Notes: a model not told the origin generated them from the sequence alone. Shown: positions 1 to 8,409, numbered from the stretch's first letter. The stretch is DNA of 33,260 nucleotides from Candidatus Omnitrophota bacterium (GCA_030593065.1 JAUVHV010000016.1:1-33260), one strand, 5' to 3'. Program-made: numbers and translations.

Positions 1-141
1 GAGATGGTAATGCCGGGTGATAAAGTGACTATGGAGATAACGCTGATAACACCTATAGCCATGGAGAAGGAGCTTCGTTTTGCTATCAGAGAAGGCGGCA
101 GGACAGTAGGCGCGGGTGTTATAAGCGAGATTGTAAAATAA
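1..141 (+). CDS. tuf: Elongation factor Tu, C-terminal end (partial)
   Basis: The first 46 codons, open at the window edge and ending in TAA, read as the last part of EF-Tu domain 3. The [27 protein letters not shown] and VISEIVK blocks typical of bacterial EF-Tu are all visible. EF-Tu is the GTPase that delivers aminoacyl-tRNA to the ribosomal A site in the cytoplasm. The rpsJ start codon follows the stop codon with no spacer, so tuf and rpsJ are almost certainly co-transcribed. This is the common str-to-S10 operon junction and explains why no separate S10 leader is seen. The GTPase domain lies outside the window. Confidence 0.96.
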   Translation, partial: EMVMPGDKVTMEITLITPIAMEKELRFAIREGGRTVGAGVISEIVK

Positions 142-450
142 ATGAAAACAGAACAGAAGATAAGAATAAGGCTTAAGGCCTATGATCACAGGATTCTTGA
201 TCAGGCAACAGCAGACATTGTTGAGACTGCAAAAAGGACCGGGGCAAAAATAGTTGGCCCTATACCCTTGCCTACAAGAAGAGAGGATTATACGGTTCTG
301 AGAGGCCCGCACGTTGACAAGAAATCAAGAGATCAGTATCAGGTCAAGACTCACAAACGCCTGATAGATATTTTTGATCCCACCGCAAAGACCATAGATG
401 CTCTTAGGAAATTGGATCTTGCGGCAGGTGTCGATGTTGAAATAAAATAA
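142..450 (+). CDS. rpsJ: 30S ribosomal protein S10
   Basis: This 102-residue protein is the usual length for S10 (uS10). It carries the [14 protein letters not shown] start and the [10 protein letters not shown] loop that reaches into the 30S head, followed by the [21 protein letters not shown] block. S10 binds 16S rRNA in the 30S head near the A site and, in many bacteria, also serves as NusE with NusB in antitermination. It starts directly after the tuf stop. The downstream spacer to rplC is unusually long (136 nt) and holds a strong inverted repeat, whereas S10 and L3 genes usually sit close together. Confidence 0.98.
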   Translation: MKTEQKIRIRLKAYDHRILDQATADIVETAKRTGAKIVGPIPLPTRREDYTVLRGPHVDKKSRDQYQVKTHKRLIDIFDPTAKTIDALRKLDLAAGVDVEIK

Positions 451-454
451 ATGA

Positions 455-499
455 AACCACAGTTTATGTTGTACGTAGTACGACATAAACTGTGTGGTT
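455..499. repeat. Long hairpin-forming inverted repeat between rpsJ and rplC
   Basis: The left arm (455-474) and right arm (478-499) are complementary over 20 positions, with a 2-nt bulge, one G-T wobble and a 3-nt loop. Transcribed, this would be a strong hairpin 5 nt after the rpsJ stop. No U-run follows, so it does not look like an ordinary terminator. It could be a small inserted palindromic element or an RNA processing or regulatory hairpin. Confidence 0.8.
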
Positions 500-506
500 G
501 AATTTA

Positions 507-586
507 TCCCGAGCGAATGCGAGGGATCTCAACTTCTGAGATTGTTTCGATATCGCTCGCAACGGAGAAGAACACGGATATAACTT
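507..586. repeat. Repeat-like remainder of rpsJ-rplC spacer
   Basis: After the hairpin, the spacer holds a CCCGAGCGAATGCGAGGGA quasi-palindrome (509-527), then a short TCTCA/TGAGA hairpin near 528-542 and a CGCTCGCAACGG block. These resemble the short GC-rich palindromes scattered through spacers of many uncultured bacterial genomes. No ORF is visible. The rplC ribosome binding site must lie in the final 20 nt, where only a weak AT-rich context is seen. Confidence 0.45.
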
Positions 587-1297
587 ATGATTAATGGTAT
601 TTTAGGGAAAAAATTGGGAATGACACAGGTTTTTAATAAAAACGGGGATGTCATACCTGTGACTGTTATAGAGGCAGGCCCATGCACAGTATTGCAGGTT
701 AAGACAAAAGCGCATGATGGTTACATGTCAGCGCAGATTGGGTTCGGCACTAAAAAAGAGAATAGGACCAATAAGCCTCAAATGGGAAGATTCAGCAAAA
801 TAAAGGTAAAACCCGCCTCTTTTATCAGGGAGATAATCGTTGATAGCACTGATAACATTAAGCCCGCGGATAACGTATCTGTAGAGATATTTGCGCCCGG
901 CGAATATGTGGATATTACAGCCTCTACCATTGGAAAGGGTTTCCAGGGCGGCGTGAAGCGTTGGAATTGGAAGCGTGGCCCGATGGCTCATGGTTCCAGG
1001 TCTCACAGGGCTCCAGGTTCTATCGGAGCTACAGATCCAGCACGCGTTCTTAAAGGAAAAAATTTACCCGGGCATATGGGTAACAGGAAGTTTACAGTTC
1101 AAGGCCTTGAGGTTATAGAGTCGGATAAGGAAAAGAGCCTCCTGCTTGTCAAGGGCGCGGTGCCAGGAGCAAAGAACGGTTACCTTGTTATTAATAAGTC
1201 AAAGAGGAAAAAGAAGAAGGTTCTCAAGCCAAAAAGTGATCAGGCTGTGAAGAAGCTGAACCCGCTTAAGCAGAGCAAGAAAAGCATGAAGAAATAG
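587..1297 (+). CDS. rplC: 50S ribosomal protein L3
   Basis: L3 (uL3) binds the 3' end of 23S rRNA and sends a loop toward the peptidyl transferase centre. The MINGILGKKLGMTQVF start, the GKGFQGGVKRWNW block and the HGSRSHRAPGSIGATDPARV loop identify it, followed by the LPGHMGN motif. At 236 residues it is longer than the usual 205-215. The excess is a lysine-rich tail of about 35 residues after the conserved VINKSKRKKKK region. It is followed closely by rplD (7-nt gap). The start is ATG at 587, preceded by a weak ribosome binding site in a repeat-containing spacer. Confidence 0.98.
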   Translation: MINGILGKKLGMTQVFNKNGDVIPVTVIEAGPCTVLQVKTKAHDGYMSAQIGFGTKKENRTNKPQMGRFSKIKVKPASFIREIIVDSTDNIKPADNVSVEIFAPGEYVDITASTIGKGFQGGVKRWNWKRGPMAHGSRSHRAPGSIGATDPARVLKGKNLPGHMGNRKFTVQGLEVIESDKEKSLLLVKGAVPGAKNGYLVINKSKRKKKKVLKPKSDQAVKKLNPLKQSKKSMKK

Positions 1298-1304
1298 GTG
1301 ATAT

Positions 1305-1961
1305 ATGACTGACATTACAGTGGTAGACAATAAAGGTAAAAAGGTCGATAGCTTTGGATTGGATGAAAAGATATTCAATGGTAAAGTAAATAAAGCTCTG
1401 CTGCAACAGGTTGTTGTAATGTATCTTGCAAACCAGCGTAAATCCTTCGCAAAAGTGAAGCAGAAGGGTGAAGTGCGAGGAGGCGGTAGAAAACCCTGGA
1501 GGCAAAAGGGCACAGGAAGAGCTCGAGCAGGCAGCATACGTTCTCCTTTGTGGAGAGGCGGTGGCGTGACATTTGGGCCTGAACCAAAAGATTGGCATTA
1601 TCAGGTTCCGAAAAAGATAAAGAGGCTGGCTTTGCTTTCTTCGTTTAACGCGAAGTTCAAAGAAAATAGCATTACTATTATCGATGAGCTAAAGCCCGAG
1701 TCTCATAAAACAAAAGGTATGTTAAGCATACTTAAGGCTTTAAAACTCGATACTGATAAGCTGATCATTATTTCCGGTAAAACTGATCCCAACCTGTTAA
1801 GAGCGGTCAGGAATATCAAAAACGTTGCTTTTGTCAGGGCAGAAGATGTAAGCGTATATCAGGTTTTAGTAAATGATAAGATTTTGCTTGAAAGAAAAGC
1901 CCTGCAGATTATAGAGAAACGGCTCATTTCCAAAGTTTTACATGGCAAAAATAAAAAATAA
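1305..1961 (+). CDS. rplD: 50S ribosomal protein L4
   Basis: L4 (uL4) lines the peptide exit tunnel and in some bacteria represses its own operon. The tunnel-loop block RGGGRKPWRQKGTGRARAGS (about residues 63-82) followed by PLWRGGGVTFGP is diagnostic. The C-terminal half keeps the L4 fold (TIIDELK, KTKGML, VLVNDKILL). Its 218 residues are within the family range. It sits 7 nt after rplC. The 36-nt gap to rplW holds a small quasi-palindrome. Confidence 0.98.
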   Translation: MTDITVVDNKGKKVDSFGLDEKIFNGKVNKALLQQVVVMYLANQRKSFAKVKQKGEVRGGGRKPWRQKGTGRARAGSIRSPLWRGGGVTFGPEPKDWHYQVPKKIKRLALLSSFNAKFKENSITIIDELKPESHKTKGMLSILKALKLDTDKLIIISGKTDPNLLRAVRNIKNVAFVRAEDVSVYQVLVNDKILLERKALQIIEKRLISKVLHGKNKK

Positions 1962-1980
1962 GGGGCCAAACTTTGACCCC
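1962..1980. repeat. Small quasi-palindrome after rplD
   Basis: GGGGCCAAACTTTGACCCC is nearly self-complementary, with four G-C pairs at each end around CAAA/TTTG. It begins immediately after the rplD stop and is followed by the rplW ribosome binding site. It may be a short intergenic repeat or a mild transcript hairpin; there is no T-run to suggest termination. Confidence 0.45.
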
Positions 1981-1997
1981 ACAAAGGTGATATAAAA

Positions 1998-2285
1998 ATG
2001 TATGAAAGCCCGCATGATATAGTAAAAAGCCAGCTAAGAACTGAAAAAGGCACACGCCTTCTGGCTGAGAATAAATATTTGTTTTGGGTAAGCCAAAGAT
2101 CTAATAAGATACAGATTAAAAAGGCGGTTGAGGAGATTTACAAGGTACATGTTAAGTCTGTAAATAGCCTTGGTGTTAAGCCGAAACCAAAGCGTGTACG
2201 ATATAAGTTGGGCAAGACCTCTCCGTGGAAAAAGGCGATAGTAACGCTTAAAAGCGGCGAATCGATAGAGATGGCTACAAGCTGA
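1998..2285 (+). CDS. rplW: 50S ribosomal protein L23
   Basis: L23 (uL23) sits at the tunnel exit and is the docking point for trigger factor and SRP. The 95-residue protein has the family pattern: a TEKGTRLLAENKYLFWV strand, NKIQIKKAVEEIYKVHVKSVNSL, and the KPKRVRYKLGKTSPWKKAIVTL block. The length is normal. The ATG at 1998 is preceded by AAAGGTGAT. rplB follows after 31 nt. Confidence 0.97.
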   Translation: MYESPHDIVKSQLRTEKGTRLLAENKYLFWVSQRSNKIQIKKAVEEIYKVHVKSVNSLGVKPKPKRVRYKLGKTSPWKKAIVTLKSGESIEMATS

Positions 2286-2316
2286 GTCTCGTTTGTAAGT
2301 TAAAGGATAGAATAAG

Positions 2317-3153
2317 ATGAGAATGAAAAAAAAGAAACCAACAACACCAGGGCAGAGATGGACTGCAATTGCGTCTTATCAGGAGTTGACCACAAATAGG
2401 CCCTACAAGCCGTTGACAGTAGCCTTAAGAAGTAAGGGAGGCAGGAATGCAAACGGCAGGGTAACAATGAGGTATAGAGGTGGCGGCCATAAAAGACGGT
2501 TACGCTTAATTGACTTTAAAAGGGATAAGTATGATATTCCCGCAAAAGTAGTTACTATAGAATATGATCCTAACCGTTCTGCCAGAATTGCGCTTTTAGA
2601 ATACCAGGATGGTGAGAAGAGATATATAATAGCTCCTGTTGGACTTGCAGTAGGAGCAAGCATAATTTCAGGTGAATCAGTAGACATGAAGGTTGGCAAC
2701 ACTACATCATTACGCAGAATACCACCCAGTACACAGATACATAATATTGAATTGGTTAAGGGAAAAGGTGGACAGATTGTACGCAGCGCAGGCGCTTCAG
2801 CGCAGATAATGGCTAAAGATGGTAAATATGCGCATCTTCGCCTGCCTTCAAGTGAGATAAGATTGATAAACCTTGATTGCAACGCAACTATAGGCCAGAT
2901 AGGCAATATAGAGCATGAAGGCATCTCTCTTGGTAAGGCGGGACGGACGAGGTGGCTTGGCCGTAGGCCAAAGGTAAGAGGTGTCGCAAAAAACCCTGTA
3001 GATCATCCGCATGGTGGAGGAGAGGGGAAGACATCTGGTGGCAGGCATCCTTCAACGCCATGGGGCAAGCCTACGAAGGGATACAAGACAAGAAAGAAGA
3101 AAAAACGTTCCAATAAATTCATAATTAAGCGAAGAAAAAGTAAAAAGGAGTAG
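2317..3153 (+). CDS. rplB: 50S ribosomal protein L2
   Basis: L2 (uL2) is a core 23S rRNA-binding protein needed for subunit association and peptidyl transferase activity. The 278-residue length matches the family. The [21 protein letters not shown] block, the [13 protein letters not shown] motif and the C-terminal [31 protein letters not shown] region (with the conserved functional histidine) are intact. It starts at ATG 2317; a second ATG six bases later would remove two residues. The stop is five bases before the TTG start of rpsS. Confidence 0.98.
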   Translation: MRMKKKKPTTPGQRWTAIASYQELTTNRPYKPLTVALRSKGGRNANGRVTMRYRGGGHKRRLRLIDFKRDKYDIPAKVVTIEYDPNRSARIALLEYQDGEKRYIIAPVGLAVGASIISGESVDMKVGNTTSLRRIPPSTQIHNIELVKGKGGQIVRSAGASAQIMAKDGKYAHLRLPSSEIRLINLDCNATIGQIGNIEHEGISLGKAGRTRWLGRRPKVRGVAKNPVDHPHGGGEGKTSGGRHPSTPWGKPTKGYKTRKKKKRSNKFIIKRRKSKKE

Positions 3154-3158
3154 AAAAA

Positions 3159-3443
3159 TTGGGAAGATCACTTAAAAAAGGGCCGTATGCTGACCCCAGG
3201 CTTATTGAGAAGGTCGAAAAGATTAAAAAGCTTGGAGATAGGAAACCTATAAAAACCTGGTCGCGCAGGTCTACTATATTGCCGGACTTTATAGGGCTTA
3301 CATTTTCTATTCATAATGGGAAGAATTTTATATCAGTCTTTATAACTGAAAATATGGTTGGGCATAAACTCGGAGAGTTCGCGCATACCAGGTTATTCAG
3401 AAAACATGGTTCGCATACCGATAAAACCGCAACGCTCAAGTAG
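3159..3443 (+). CDS. rpsS: 30S ribosomal protein S19
   Basis: S19 (uS19) lies in the 30S head and contacts S13 and the B1 bridge. The [10 protein letters not shown] start, [24 protein letters not shown] and [17 protein letters not shown] identify it, and 94 residues is normal. The start codon is TTG at 3159. It is supported by the AAAAAGGAG Shine-Dalgarno nine bases upstream and by exact agreement of the N-terminus with the family. Confidence 0.98.
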   Translation: MGRSLKKGPYADPRLIEKVEKIKKLGDRKPIKTWSRRSTILPDFIGLTFSIHNGKNFISVFITENMVGHKLGEFAHTRLFRKHGSHTDKTATLK

Positions 3444-3456
3444 AGGGAAGTAAAAG

Positions 3457-3936
3457 ATGATATCAAAGGCAATTGCAAAATATTTGAGAATTTCACCGAG
3501 GAAAGTAAGGGTAGTAATAGCCCTTATCAGGAACAAGCGCGTAGATGAGGCTATCGGCATTCTGAATGCTCTAAACAAGAAAGCTTCTTTTTTGCTTATG
3601 AAGCTGTTGAATTCAGCAATTGCCAATGCAAAACGTTTTCCGAATATACAACAGGAAGACCTGTATATATCAGATATATATGCTGATGGCGGCCCACTCT
3701 TAAAGAGAACCAGGGCAGAAGCTATGGGGCGGGCAAGTGTAATAAGAAAGACAACATCTCATATTACTATAGAGCTTGAGGCAAAGGAGCCTAAGATATT
3801 GGAACAGTCAAAGCCGCTTAAAACTACAAAAGCAAAAACAACAAGATACGCAGCTTTGAAACAGAAGATAACAAATAAAAAACCGAAGACAAAAGAAGTT
3901 TATAAGAAAACTCAAAAAAGGCTTGAGAAGGAGTAA
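3457..3936 (+). CDS. rplV: 50S ribosomal protein L22 with C-terminal extension
   Basis: L22 (uL22) spans the large subunit and its beta-hairpin lines the exit tunnel. Residues 1 to about 110 hold the fold: AKYLRISPRKVRVVIALIR, the ISDIYADGGPLLKRTRAEAMGRA hairpin, and KTTSHITIELE. The protein is 159 residues, about 45 longer than typical. The excess is a Lys/Thr-rich, probably disordered tail from about residue 112. rpsC starts three bases after the stop. Confidence 0.97.
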   Translation: MISKAIAKYLRISPRKVRVVIALIRNKRVDEAIGILNALNKKASFLLMKLLNSAIANAKRFPNIQQEDLYISDIYADGGPLLKRTRAEAMGRASVIRKTTSHITIELEAKEPKILEQSKPLKTTKAKTTRYAALKQKITNKKPKTKEVYKKTQKRLEKE

Positions 3937-3939
3937 AAA

Positions 3940-4632
3940 GTGGGGCATAAATCACACCCGTACGGATTGAGAGTTGGTTTTATATACACATGGAAATCGC
4001 GATGGTTTGCAAAGAAGAAAGATTTTTCTACTCTACTCTTAGAGGATGTTAAAATAAAGAAGTATATTCGCAAAACATTCGCGACCGCGGCTATTTCAAA
4101 GATTGAGATCGAAAGAGCGAGTGAAAGAACCAGAATCATAATATCGAGTGCAAGGCCGGGTATAATTATCGGGCGCAAAGGCGCTGACATTGACAGGCTC
4201 AGGGAAGACCTGAACAAGATGACAAATAAAGAGATTTATATAGACATAAAAGAGATAAAGAAGCCATATATAGAGGCTCAGCTTGTTGCGGAGAATATTG
4301 CTTACCAGCTTGAAAAGAGGATAGCTTTTAGGCGGGCTATGAAAAGAGCGCTGCAGCAGGCAATGGAAAGCGGTGCCGGAGGCATAAGGCTTCAGTGCGC
4401 AGGCAGGTTAGGCGGAGCAGAGATTGCCCGCACTGAAAGTTACAAGCGTGGTAGTATACCATTGCAGACTTTCAGAGCAGATATAGATTATGGTTTTACC
4501 GAAGCTCATACTACTTATGGATGCATCGGTGTTAAGGTGTGGATATATAAAGGTGATATAATGCCGGAGAAAGCTAAAGTAAAGGAGTTGGATCAAGATG
4601 GTCTTGATGCCCAAAAGAGTCAAATATCGTAA
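3940..4632 (+). CDS. rpsC: 30S ribosomal protein S3
   Basis: S3 (uS3) forms part of the mRNA entry channel. [12 protein letters not shown] at the N-terminus, the KH-domain [13 protein letters not shown] loop (IIIGRKGAD) and the [14 protein letters not shown] block are visible. The length of 230 residues is usual. It starts with GTG at 3940, three bases after rplV, supported by GAGAAGGAG upstream. Its last 35 bases overlap the start of rplP, a longer overlap than usual. Confidence 0.97.
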   Translation: MGHKSHPYGLRVGFIYTWKSRWFAKKKDFSTLLLEDVKIKKYIRKTFATAAISKIEIERASERTRIIISSARPGIIIGRKGADIDRLREDLNKMTNKEIYIDIKEIKKPYIEAQLVAENIAYQLEKRIAFRRAMKRALQQAMESGAGGIRLQCAGRLGGAEIARTESYKRGSIPLQTFRADIDYGFTEAHTTYGCIGVKVWIYKGDIMPEKAKVKELDQDGLDAQKSQIS

Positions 4633-5014
4633 AGCCCATAGAGGACGCCGTTGCGGTATGGCAACGTCTGGAAATTCCGTAAACTTTGGTGAACACGGAC
4701 TTCAAGCGCTTGAGAATGCCTGGCTTACTAATACGCAGATAGAAGCTGCTCGTGTCGCATTGACCAGGCATACAAATAGAGGCGGCAAGGTATGGATAAG
4801 AGTCTTTCCTGATAAACCAGTAACGAAACAGGCAGCTGAGACAAGGATGGGTAAGGGGAAAGGTATGCCTGAGACATGGGTAGCTGTTATAAAGAGAGCA
4901 CGTATCTTATTTGAGATAGAGGGTTTGCCAGTAGAGTTGGCACGCGAGGCAATGAGATTAGCCGCGAGCAAATTACCCTTTAGGACTAAATTTATATCAA
5001 GGAGGCACGCATGA
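4598..5014 (+). CDS. rplP: 50S ribosomal protein L16
   Basis: L16 (uL16) organises the A-site tRNA region of the 50S subunit. [15 protein letters not shown]-type basic segments and the [22 protein letters not shown] motif are diagnostic, as is [21 protein letters not shown]-like sequence near the end. I chose ATG 4598 (MVLMPKR), 10 nt after AAAGGAG; ATG 4607 (MPKR) is the alternative. The gene begins inside the end of rpsC and shares ATGA with rpmC at its own end. Confidence 0.97.
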   Translation: MVLMPKRVKYRKAHRGRRCGMATSGNSVNFGEHGLQALENAWLTNTQIEAARVALTRHTNRGGKVWIRVFPDKPVTKQAAETRMGKGKGMPETWVAVIKRARILFEIEGLPVELAREAMRLAASKLPFRTKFISRRHA

Positions 5015-5205
5015 AGCCTCAGGATTTAAGGAATATGACAAAGGATGAGCTTAATCATAAGGTCTTATCACTAAAAGAAGATCTTTCAAAGCTTCTGTTC
5101 CAGGCAAAAACAGGTACTATTGAAAAATCATCGAGGATTGCTTATATTAAGAAGGATATAGCGAGAATAAAGACAATTTTAAAGGAAGAATCTTATGCAA
5201 AATGA
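5011..5205 (+). CDS. rpmC: 50S ribosomal protein L29
   Basis: L29 (uL29) is a small two-helix protein near the tunnel exit next to L23. Its 64 residues show the [26 protein letters not shown] helix and the [18 protein letters not shown]-terminal helix. It overlaps rplP by four bases (ATGA) and rpsQ by 11 bases, indicating translational coupling. A GGAGG Shine-Dalgarno lies upstream in the rplP coding end. Confidence 0.96.
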   Translation: MKPQDLRNMTKDELNHKVLSLKEDLSKLLFQAKTGTIEKSSRIAYIKKDIARIKTILKEESYAK

Positions 5206-5470
5206 TAAAAAAGATACACGCGGATTACGCAAGCAGTTAACAGGCCTGGTTTCAAGCGACAGCATGGACAAGACAATTGTTGTCAAGGTGATGAGGCTGT
5301 GTAAGCATGCTAAGTATAAGAAAATTATTAAGCGGTATACTAAATTTAAGGCTCATGATGAAAAGAATATAGCTAAGCTCGGTGATTCCGTAAGGATAAT
5401 AGAGACCAGGCCTCTCTCAAGGACAAAGAGATGGCGTTTGCAGGAAGTAGTGGGGGCAAAGGCAAAATGA
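5195..5470 (+). CDS. rpsQ: 30S ribosomal protein S17
   Basis: S17 (uS17) is an OB-fold primary 16S rRNA binder in the 30S body. The [18 protein letters not shown] strand, the [19 protein letters not shown] block and [19 protein letters not shown] are typical. It is 91 residues. The start at ATG 5195 lies within the end of rpmC, and the stop overlaps the rplN start (ATGA at 5467-5470). Confidence 0.97.
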   Translation: MQNDKKDTRGLRKQLTGLVSSDSMDKTIVVKVMRLCKHAKYKKIIKRYTKFKAHDEKNIAKLGDSVRIIETRPLSRTKRWRLQEVVGAKAK

Positions 5471-5835
5471 TACAGATGAGAACGATATTGGATGTTGCTG
5501 ATAATACCGGGGCAAGGAAGGCTTCATGCATAAAGGTGGTTGGGCGTTCAGCCAAGAGATATGCTCATGTCGGCGATATTATAACATGTAATATTAAGGA
5601 GTCGACGCCCGAAGCTACAGTTAAAAAGGGCGAGGTTGTAAAGGCGGTTATTGTGAGAACTTGCCACCCTATAAGCAGGAGAGATGGTTCCCGCCTGAAA
5701 TTCGACAAGAACGCGTGTGTTATTATCGATGCTACAGGCAATCCGCTCGGCACAAGAATTTTTGGCCCTATTGCCCGTGAATTACGTGAAAGAGAATTTA
5801 TGAAGATAGTATCATTAGCACCGGAAGTAATTTAA
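5467..5835 (+). CDS. rplN: 50S ribosomal protein L14
   Basis: L14 (uL14) lies at the subunit interface and binds the silencing factor RsfS in many bacteria. [24 protein letters not shown] and the C-terminal [23 protein letters not shown] match the family exactly. A longer reading from ATG 5431 is open, but its extra 12 codons are just rpsQ coding in another frame. I choose ATG 5467, which gives the canonical 122 residues and an ATGA overlap with rpsQ. Confidence 0.97.
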   Translation: MIQMRTILDVADNTGARKASCIKVVGRSAKRYAHVGDIITCNIKESTPEATVKKGEVVKAVIVRTCHPISRRDGSRLKFDKNACVIIDATGNPLGTRIFGPIARELREREFMKIVSLAPEVI

Positions 5836-5844
5836 GGATCAAAC

Positions 5845-6153
5845 ATGAAGATAAAAAGAAATGATATTGTTAAAGTATTAGCGGGTAAAGATAGAGGAAA
5901 ATCCGGTAAGGTTCTTAAGATATTCCCAGTCAGGAATAAGGCTATTGTTGAAGGTATCAACTATCTGAAAAAGCATTCAAAGAAGACGCAGGATAACCCT
6001 AAGGGTGGCGTTATCCAGAGGGAAAGCGCTATTAATATTTCTAACGTAGCAATTATCTGTACAAGATGCGGCAAACCTACCAGAGTAGGTTTTACTGAGT
6101 TGTCTGATGGCGCAAAGACTCGGATCTGCAAAAAATGTAAAGAGACAATATAG
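5845..6153 (+). CDS. rplX: 50S ribosomal protein L24, zinc-ribbon form
   Basis: L24 (uL24) nucleates 50S assembly and sits near the tunnel exit. The KOW motif (KRNDIVKVLAGKDRGKSGKVLKI, residues 4-26) and GGVIQRESAINISNVAI are visible. Residues C72, C75, C95 and C98 form two CxxC knuckles, so this is a zinc-binding L24. The length of 102 residues is normal. It is separated from rplE by three bases. Confidence 0.97.
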   Translation: MKIKRNDIVKVLAGKDRGKSGKVLKIFPVRNKAIVEGINYLKKHSKKTQDNPKGGVIQRESAINISNVAIICTRCGKPTRVGFTELSDGAKTRICKKCKETI

Positions 6154-6156
6154 AGA

Positions 6157-6768
6157 ATGGTGAATAGCATGAATACAGGTATAGAAGCAGCGAAAAAGCC
6201 GAGATTACAAGAGAAATATATCAACGAGGTAATTCCGGCTATGATGGAGAAGTTTGGTTACAAAAATAAGTTTCAAGTTGCGCGTATTAAAAAAATTACT
6301 ATTAACATGGGCATAGGTTTAGGCGCGCAGGATATAAAGCTTATTGAGGACGCTCAGAAGGAACTGGGCCAGCTTGTAGGCCAAAAACCTATTATGACCA
6401 GAGCGAAGAAGGCCATCTCTAATTTTAAGATTAGAAAAGACGTGCCCATAGGGGTTGCTGTAGTGTTGCGAGGCAGGAAAATGTATGAGTTTTTAGATCG
6501 CTTAATAAATATAGCATTGCCGAGAATCAGGGATTTTCGCGGTACATCACTTAAATCTTTTGATAAAAATGGTAATTATTCACTTGGCATAACCGAGCAT
6601 ACTATTTTTCCTGAGCTCGATATTGATAAAGTGACTAATGTAAAAGGCATGACAGTAACGTTAACGCTTACTAAGTCTAAAATAGAAGAATCACAGGAAC
6701 TTCTGAAAATGTTTGGTATGCCTTTTGCTCAAGACAATAGGAGTTTAGATTGGCTAAAAAAGCATTAA
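6157..6768 (+). CDS. rplE: 50S ribosomal protein L5
   Basis: L5 (uL5) holds 5S rRNA in the central protuberance. [31 protein letters not shown], the [25 protein letters not shown] block and FPELDIDKV are family signatures. The 203 residues exceed the usual 180. There is a short N-terminal extension of about 15 residues (an internal ATG at 6169 is an alternative start) and a C-terminal tail after GMPF. The tail overlaps the rpsN start by 19 bases. Confidence 0.97.
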   Translation: MVNSMNTGIEAAKKPRLQEKYINEVIPAMMEKFGYKNKFQVARIKKITINMGIGLGAQDIKLIEDAQKELGQLVGQKPIMTRAKKAISNFKIRKDVPIGVAVVLRGRKMYEFLDRLINIALPRIRDFRGTSLKSFDKNGNYSLGITEHTIFPELDIDKVTNVKGMTVTLTLTKSKIEESQELLKMFGMPFAQDNRSLDWLKKH

Positions 6769-6935
6769 TAGAGAAACAGAAACGTAAGCCAAAATTCAGC
6801 GTGCGTGCTTATAATCGCTGCATGCTTTGCGGAAGGCCTCGCGGTTATATCAGAAAGTTTGGCTTATGCAGGATATGTTTTAGAGAAATGGCATCACGCG
6901 GCGAGATACCCGGGGTCACAAAGGCGAGTTGGTAA
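6750..6935 (+). CDS. rpsN: 30S ribosomal protein S14, zinc type
   Basis: This is the short, 61-residue zinc-binding S14 (uS14). C24, C27, C40 and C43 form the [10 protein letters not shown]...FGLCRICF ribbon, and the protein ends in the canonical GVTKASW. S14 sits in the 30S head near S3 and S10. The start is TTG at 6750, preceded by TAGGAG, giving MAKKAL; it overlaps rplE by 19 bases. Its TGG-TAA end forms part of the left arm of a spacer inverted repeat. Confidence 0.97.
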   Translation: MAKKALIEKQKRKPKFSVRAYNRCMLCGRPRGYIRKFGLCRICFREMASRGEIPGVTKASW

Positions 6936-7065
6936 TTCGTATTACGTGATGCGTATTGCGTTAAGAATTTTGCGTAATACTCATTACCTGCCGGCAGGCA
7001 GGCGCATGACGCACGATGAGAATTGTACACAATACACGACGAGCGAATAGATCGGAGATGATAGC
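6931..7065. repeat. Inverted-repeat-filled spacer between rpsN and rpsH
   Basis: Arms at 6931-6946 and 6973-6988 pair over 14 of 16 positions around a 26-nt loop. The left arm includes the rpsN stop codon. Downstream is a CCGGCAGGCAGGCG block (6991-7004) that recurs exactly at 21329-21342, and short GCATGACGCACGATG-like near-repeats. S14 and S8 genes normally lie close together, so this 130-nt spacer looks like inserted repeat material. No RNA gene or ORF with support is visible; the rpsH ribosome binding site is GGAGATG near 7052. Confidence 0.7.
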
Positions 7066-7470
7066 ATGGGCCAGACAGATACAATAGCTGATTTTATAAC
7101 GAATATTAGAAACGCTTCTTCTGTAAAGAAAGAGAGTTTGGAATGCCCTTTATCGGGCATGCGTAAATCGATATGTGAAATATTAAAAAGAGAAGGTTTT
7201 ATACGTGATTACAGAATTATTAAAGATAAGCGGCAAGGCAGAATCAGGATATATCTTAAATATTCTAATGATAAATTGAAAATTCCCGCAATAACAAATT
7301 TAAAGAAAATATCAAAGTCAGGATTGCGTATCTACAAAAACTCAGATGAACTGCCGGAAATTTTAGGCGGCATAGGCATAGCTATCATATCGACATCAAA
7401 AGGTATTTTAACAGATAGCGAATGCCGTAAATCTAATATCGGTGGAGAGCTTCTCTGCCACGTCTGGTAA
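7066..7470 (+). CDS. rpsH: 30S ribosomal protein S8
   Basis: S8 (uS8) binds helix 21 of 16S rRNA and in enterobacteria represses the spc operon. The DTIADFITNIRNA start and the C-terminal GIGIAIISTSKGILTDSECRKSNIGGELLCHVW (the STSKG and LCxVW motifs) are typical. It is 134 residues. The start ATG 7066 is supported by GGAGATG upstream. The gene is eight bases before rplF. Confidence 0.97.
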   Translation: MGQTDTIADFITNIRNASSVKKESLECPLSGMRKSICEILKREGFIRDYRIIKDKRQGRIRIYLKYSNDKLKIPAITNLKKISKSGLRIYKNSDELPEILGGIGIAIISTSKGILTDSECRKSNIGGELLCHVW

Positions 7471-7478
7471 GGAGAATT

Positions 7479-8015
7479 ATGTCACGCGTAGGAAAACAAC
7501 TTATAATAATACCTGCCCAGGTTAAAGTCGACATAGACAAGGAAGTGGTTTCGGTTTCCGGCCCTAAGGGAAAGCTCGGTTTTAGTATTCCTTATGGGGT
7601 GAAGGCAGAGCTAAAGAAAAACCAGCTTATAGTAACCAGGATATCTGATATAAAAGACCACAGGATGAAACATGGCCTTGTGCGAGCTCTTATTAATAAT
7701 ATGGTGATAGGCGTAACAGAGGGTTTTTCAAAAGATCTTGAAATACAGGGAGTTGGTTTTAAGGCCCAGTTGAACGCTAAGAAGTTAGTCCTCAACTTAG
7801 GATTTTCGCACGTAATAGAGTATGATATTCCGGATGGAATTACTATTGAGTTGCCGAAGCCGACACAGATAATAGTAAGCGGTATAGATAAACAATTAGT
7901 CGGCCAGGTTGCCGCGGAGATACGCGCTTTTTATAAACCAGAACCATATAAAGGCAAGGGCATAAGGTATGTTGGTGAGTATGTTAGAAAGAAGGCGGGA
8001 AAAACTGTAGCGTAA
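7479..8015 (+). CDS. rplF: 50S ribosomal protein L6
   Basis: L6 (uL6) binds 23S rRNA near the factor-binding site. MSRVGKQLIIIP, VSGPKGKL, the HGLVRALINNMVIGVTEGF block and the C-terminal KPEPYKGKGIRYVGEYVRKKAGK motif are diagnostic. Its 178 residues are the family length. A clear AAGGAGAATT ribosome binding site precedes ATG 7479. Confidence 0.98.
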   Translation: MSRVGKQLIIIPAQVKVDIDKEVVSVSGPKGKLGFSIPYGVKAELKKNQLIVTRISDIKDHRMKHGLVRALINNMVIGVTEGFSKDLEIQGVGFKAQLNAKKLVLNLGFSHVIEYDIPDGITIELPKPTQIIVSGIDKQLVGQVAAEIRAFYKPEPYKGKGIRYVGEYVRKKAGKTVA

Positions 8016-8031
8016 TAAGGATCAAATAAAA

Positions 8032-8394
8032 ATGCAGAAAAAACGTATTAGACAGAGAGAGTTAAGGCATAAACGGTTAAGAAAAAAAATAAACGGCACA
8101 AACAAGCGGCCCAGGCTCTGTGTTTATAGGTCGTTGAAAAACCTATCCGTGCAATTGATAGATGATATTGACGGGAAAACTATTCTGTCGTTATCGACAT
8201 TTGATAAAGATTTGAAAAACAGTATAAGCTCCGGCGGCAATATAAAAGCTGCTGTGTTGCTTGGTAAGCTGCTGGCTGAAAAGGCGAAAGAAAAAGGGGT
8301 AACCGAAGTTACCTTTGATAGAGGTGGGCGATGTTTTCATGGCAGGATAAAGGCTTTTGCTGATTCAGCGCGTAAAACAGGTTTGGTGTTTTAA
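8032..8394 (+). CDS. rplR: 50S ribosomal protein L18
   Basis: L18 (uL18) binds 5S rRNA together with L5. RPRLCVYRSLKNLSVQLIDD, the GGNIKAAVLLGKLLAEKAKEKGV helix and FDRGGRCFHGRIKAFADSARKTGLVF (normally FDRGGYxYHGRVKALADAARE.GL.F) identify it. At 120 residues it is of normal length. Confidence 0.98.
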   Translation: MQKKRIRQRELRHKRLRKKINGTNKRPRLCVYRSLKNLSVQLIDDIDGKTILSLSTFDKDLKNSISSGGNIKAAVLLGKLLAEKAKEKGVTEVTFDRGGRCFHGRIKAFADSARKTGLVF

Positions 8395-8409
8395 GAAAAT
8401 TGGGAGGAT

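Noticed and set aside
1199-1598. Antisense open frames opposite rplC/rplD
   Set aside because: Shadows of Lys/Arg-rich coding on the + strand, giving Phe/Ser/Cys/Leu-rich translations with no support.
5431-5466. Longer N-terminus for L14
   Set aside because: The extra residues ([12 protein letters not shown]) are out-of-frame rpsQ sequence and do not occur in L14 proteins.
6805-7050. Open frame of 81 codons across rpsN and the spacer
   Set aside because: It lies in another frame of rpsN and then runs through repeats; it has no ribosome binding site or protein-like composition.
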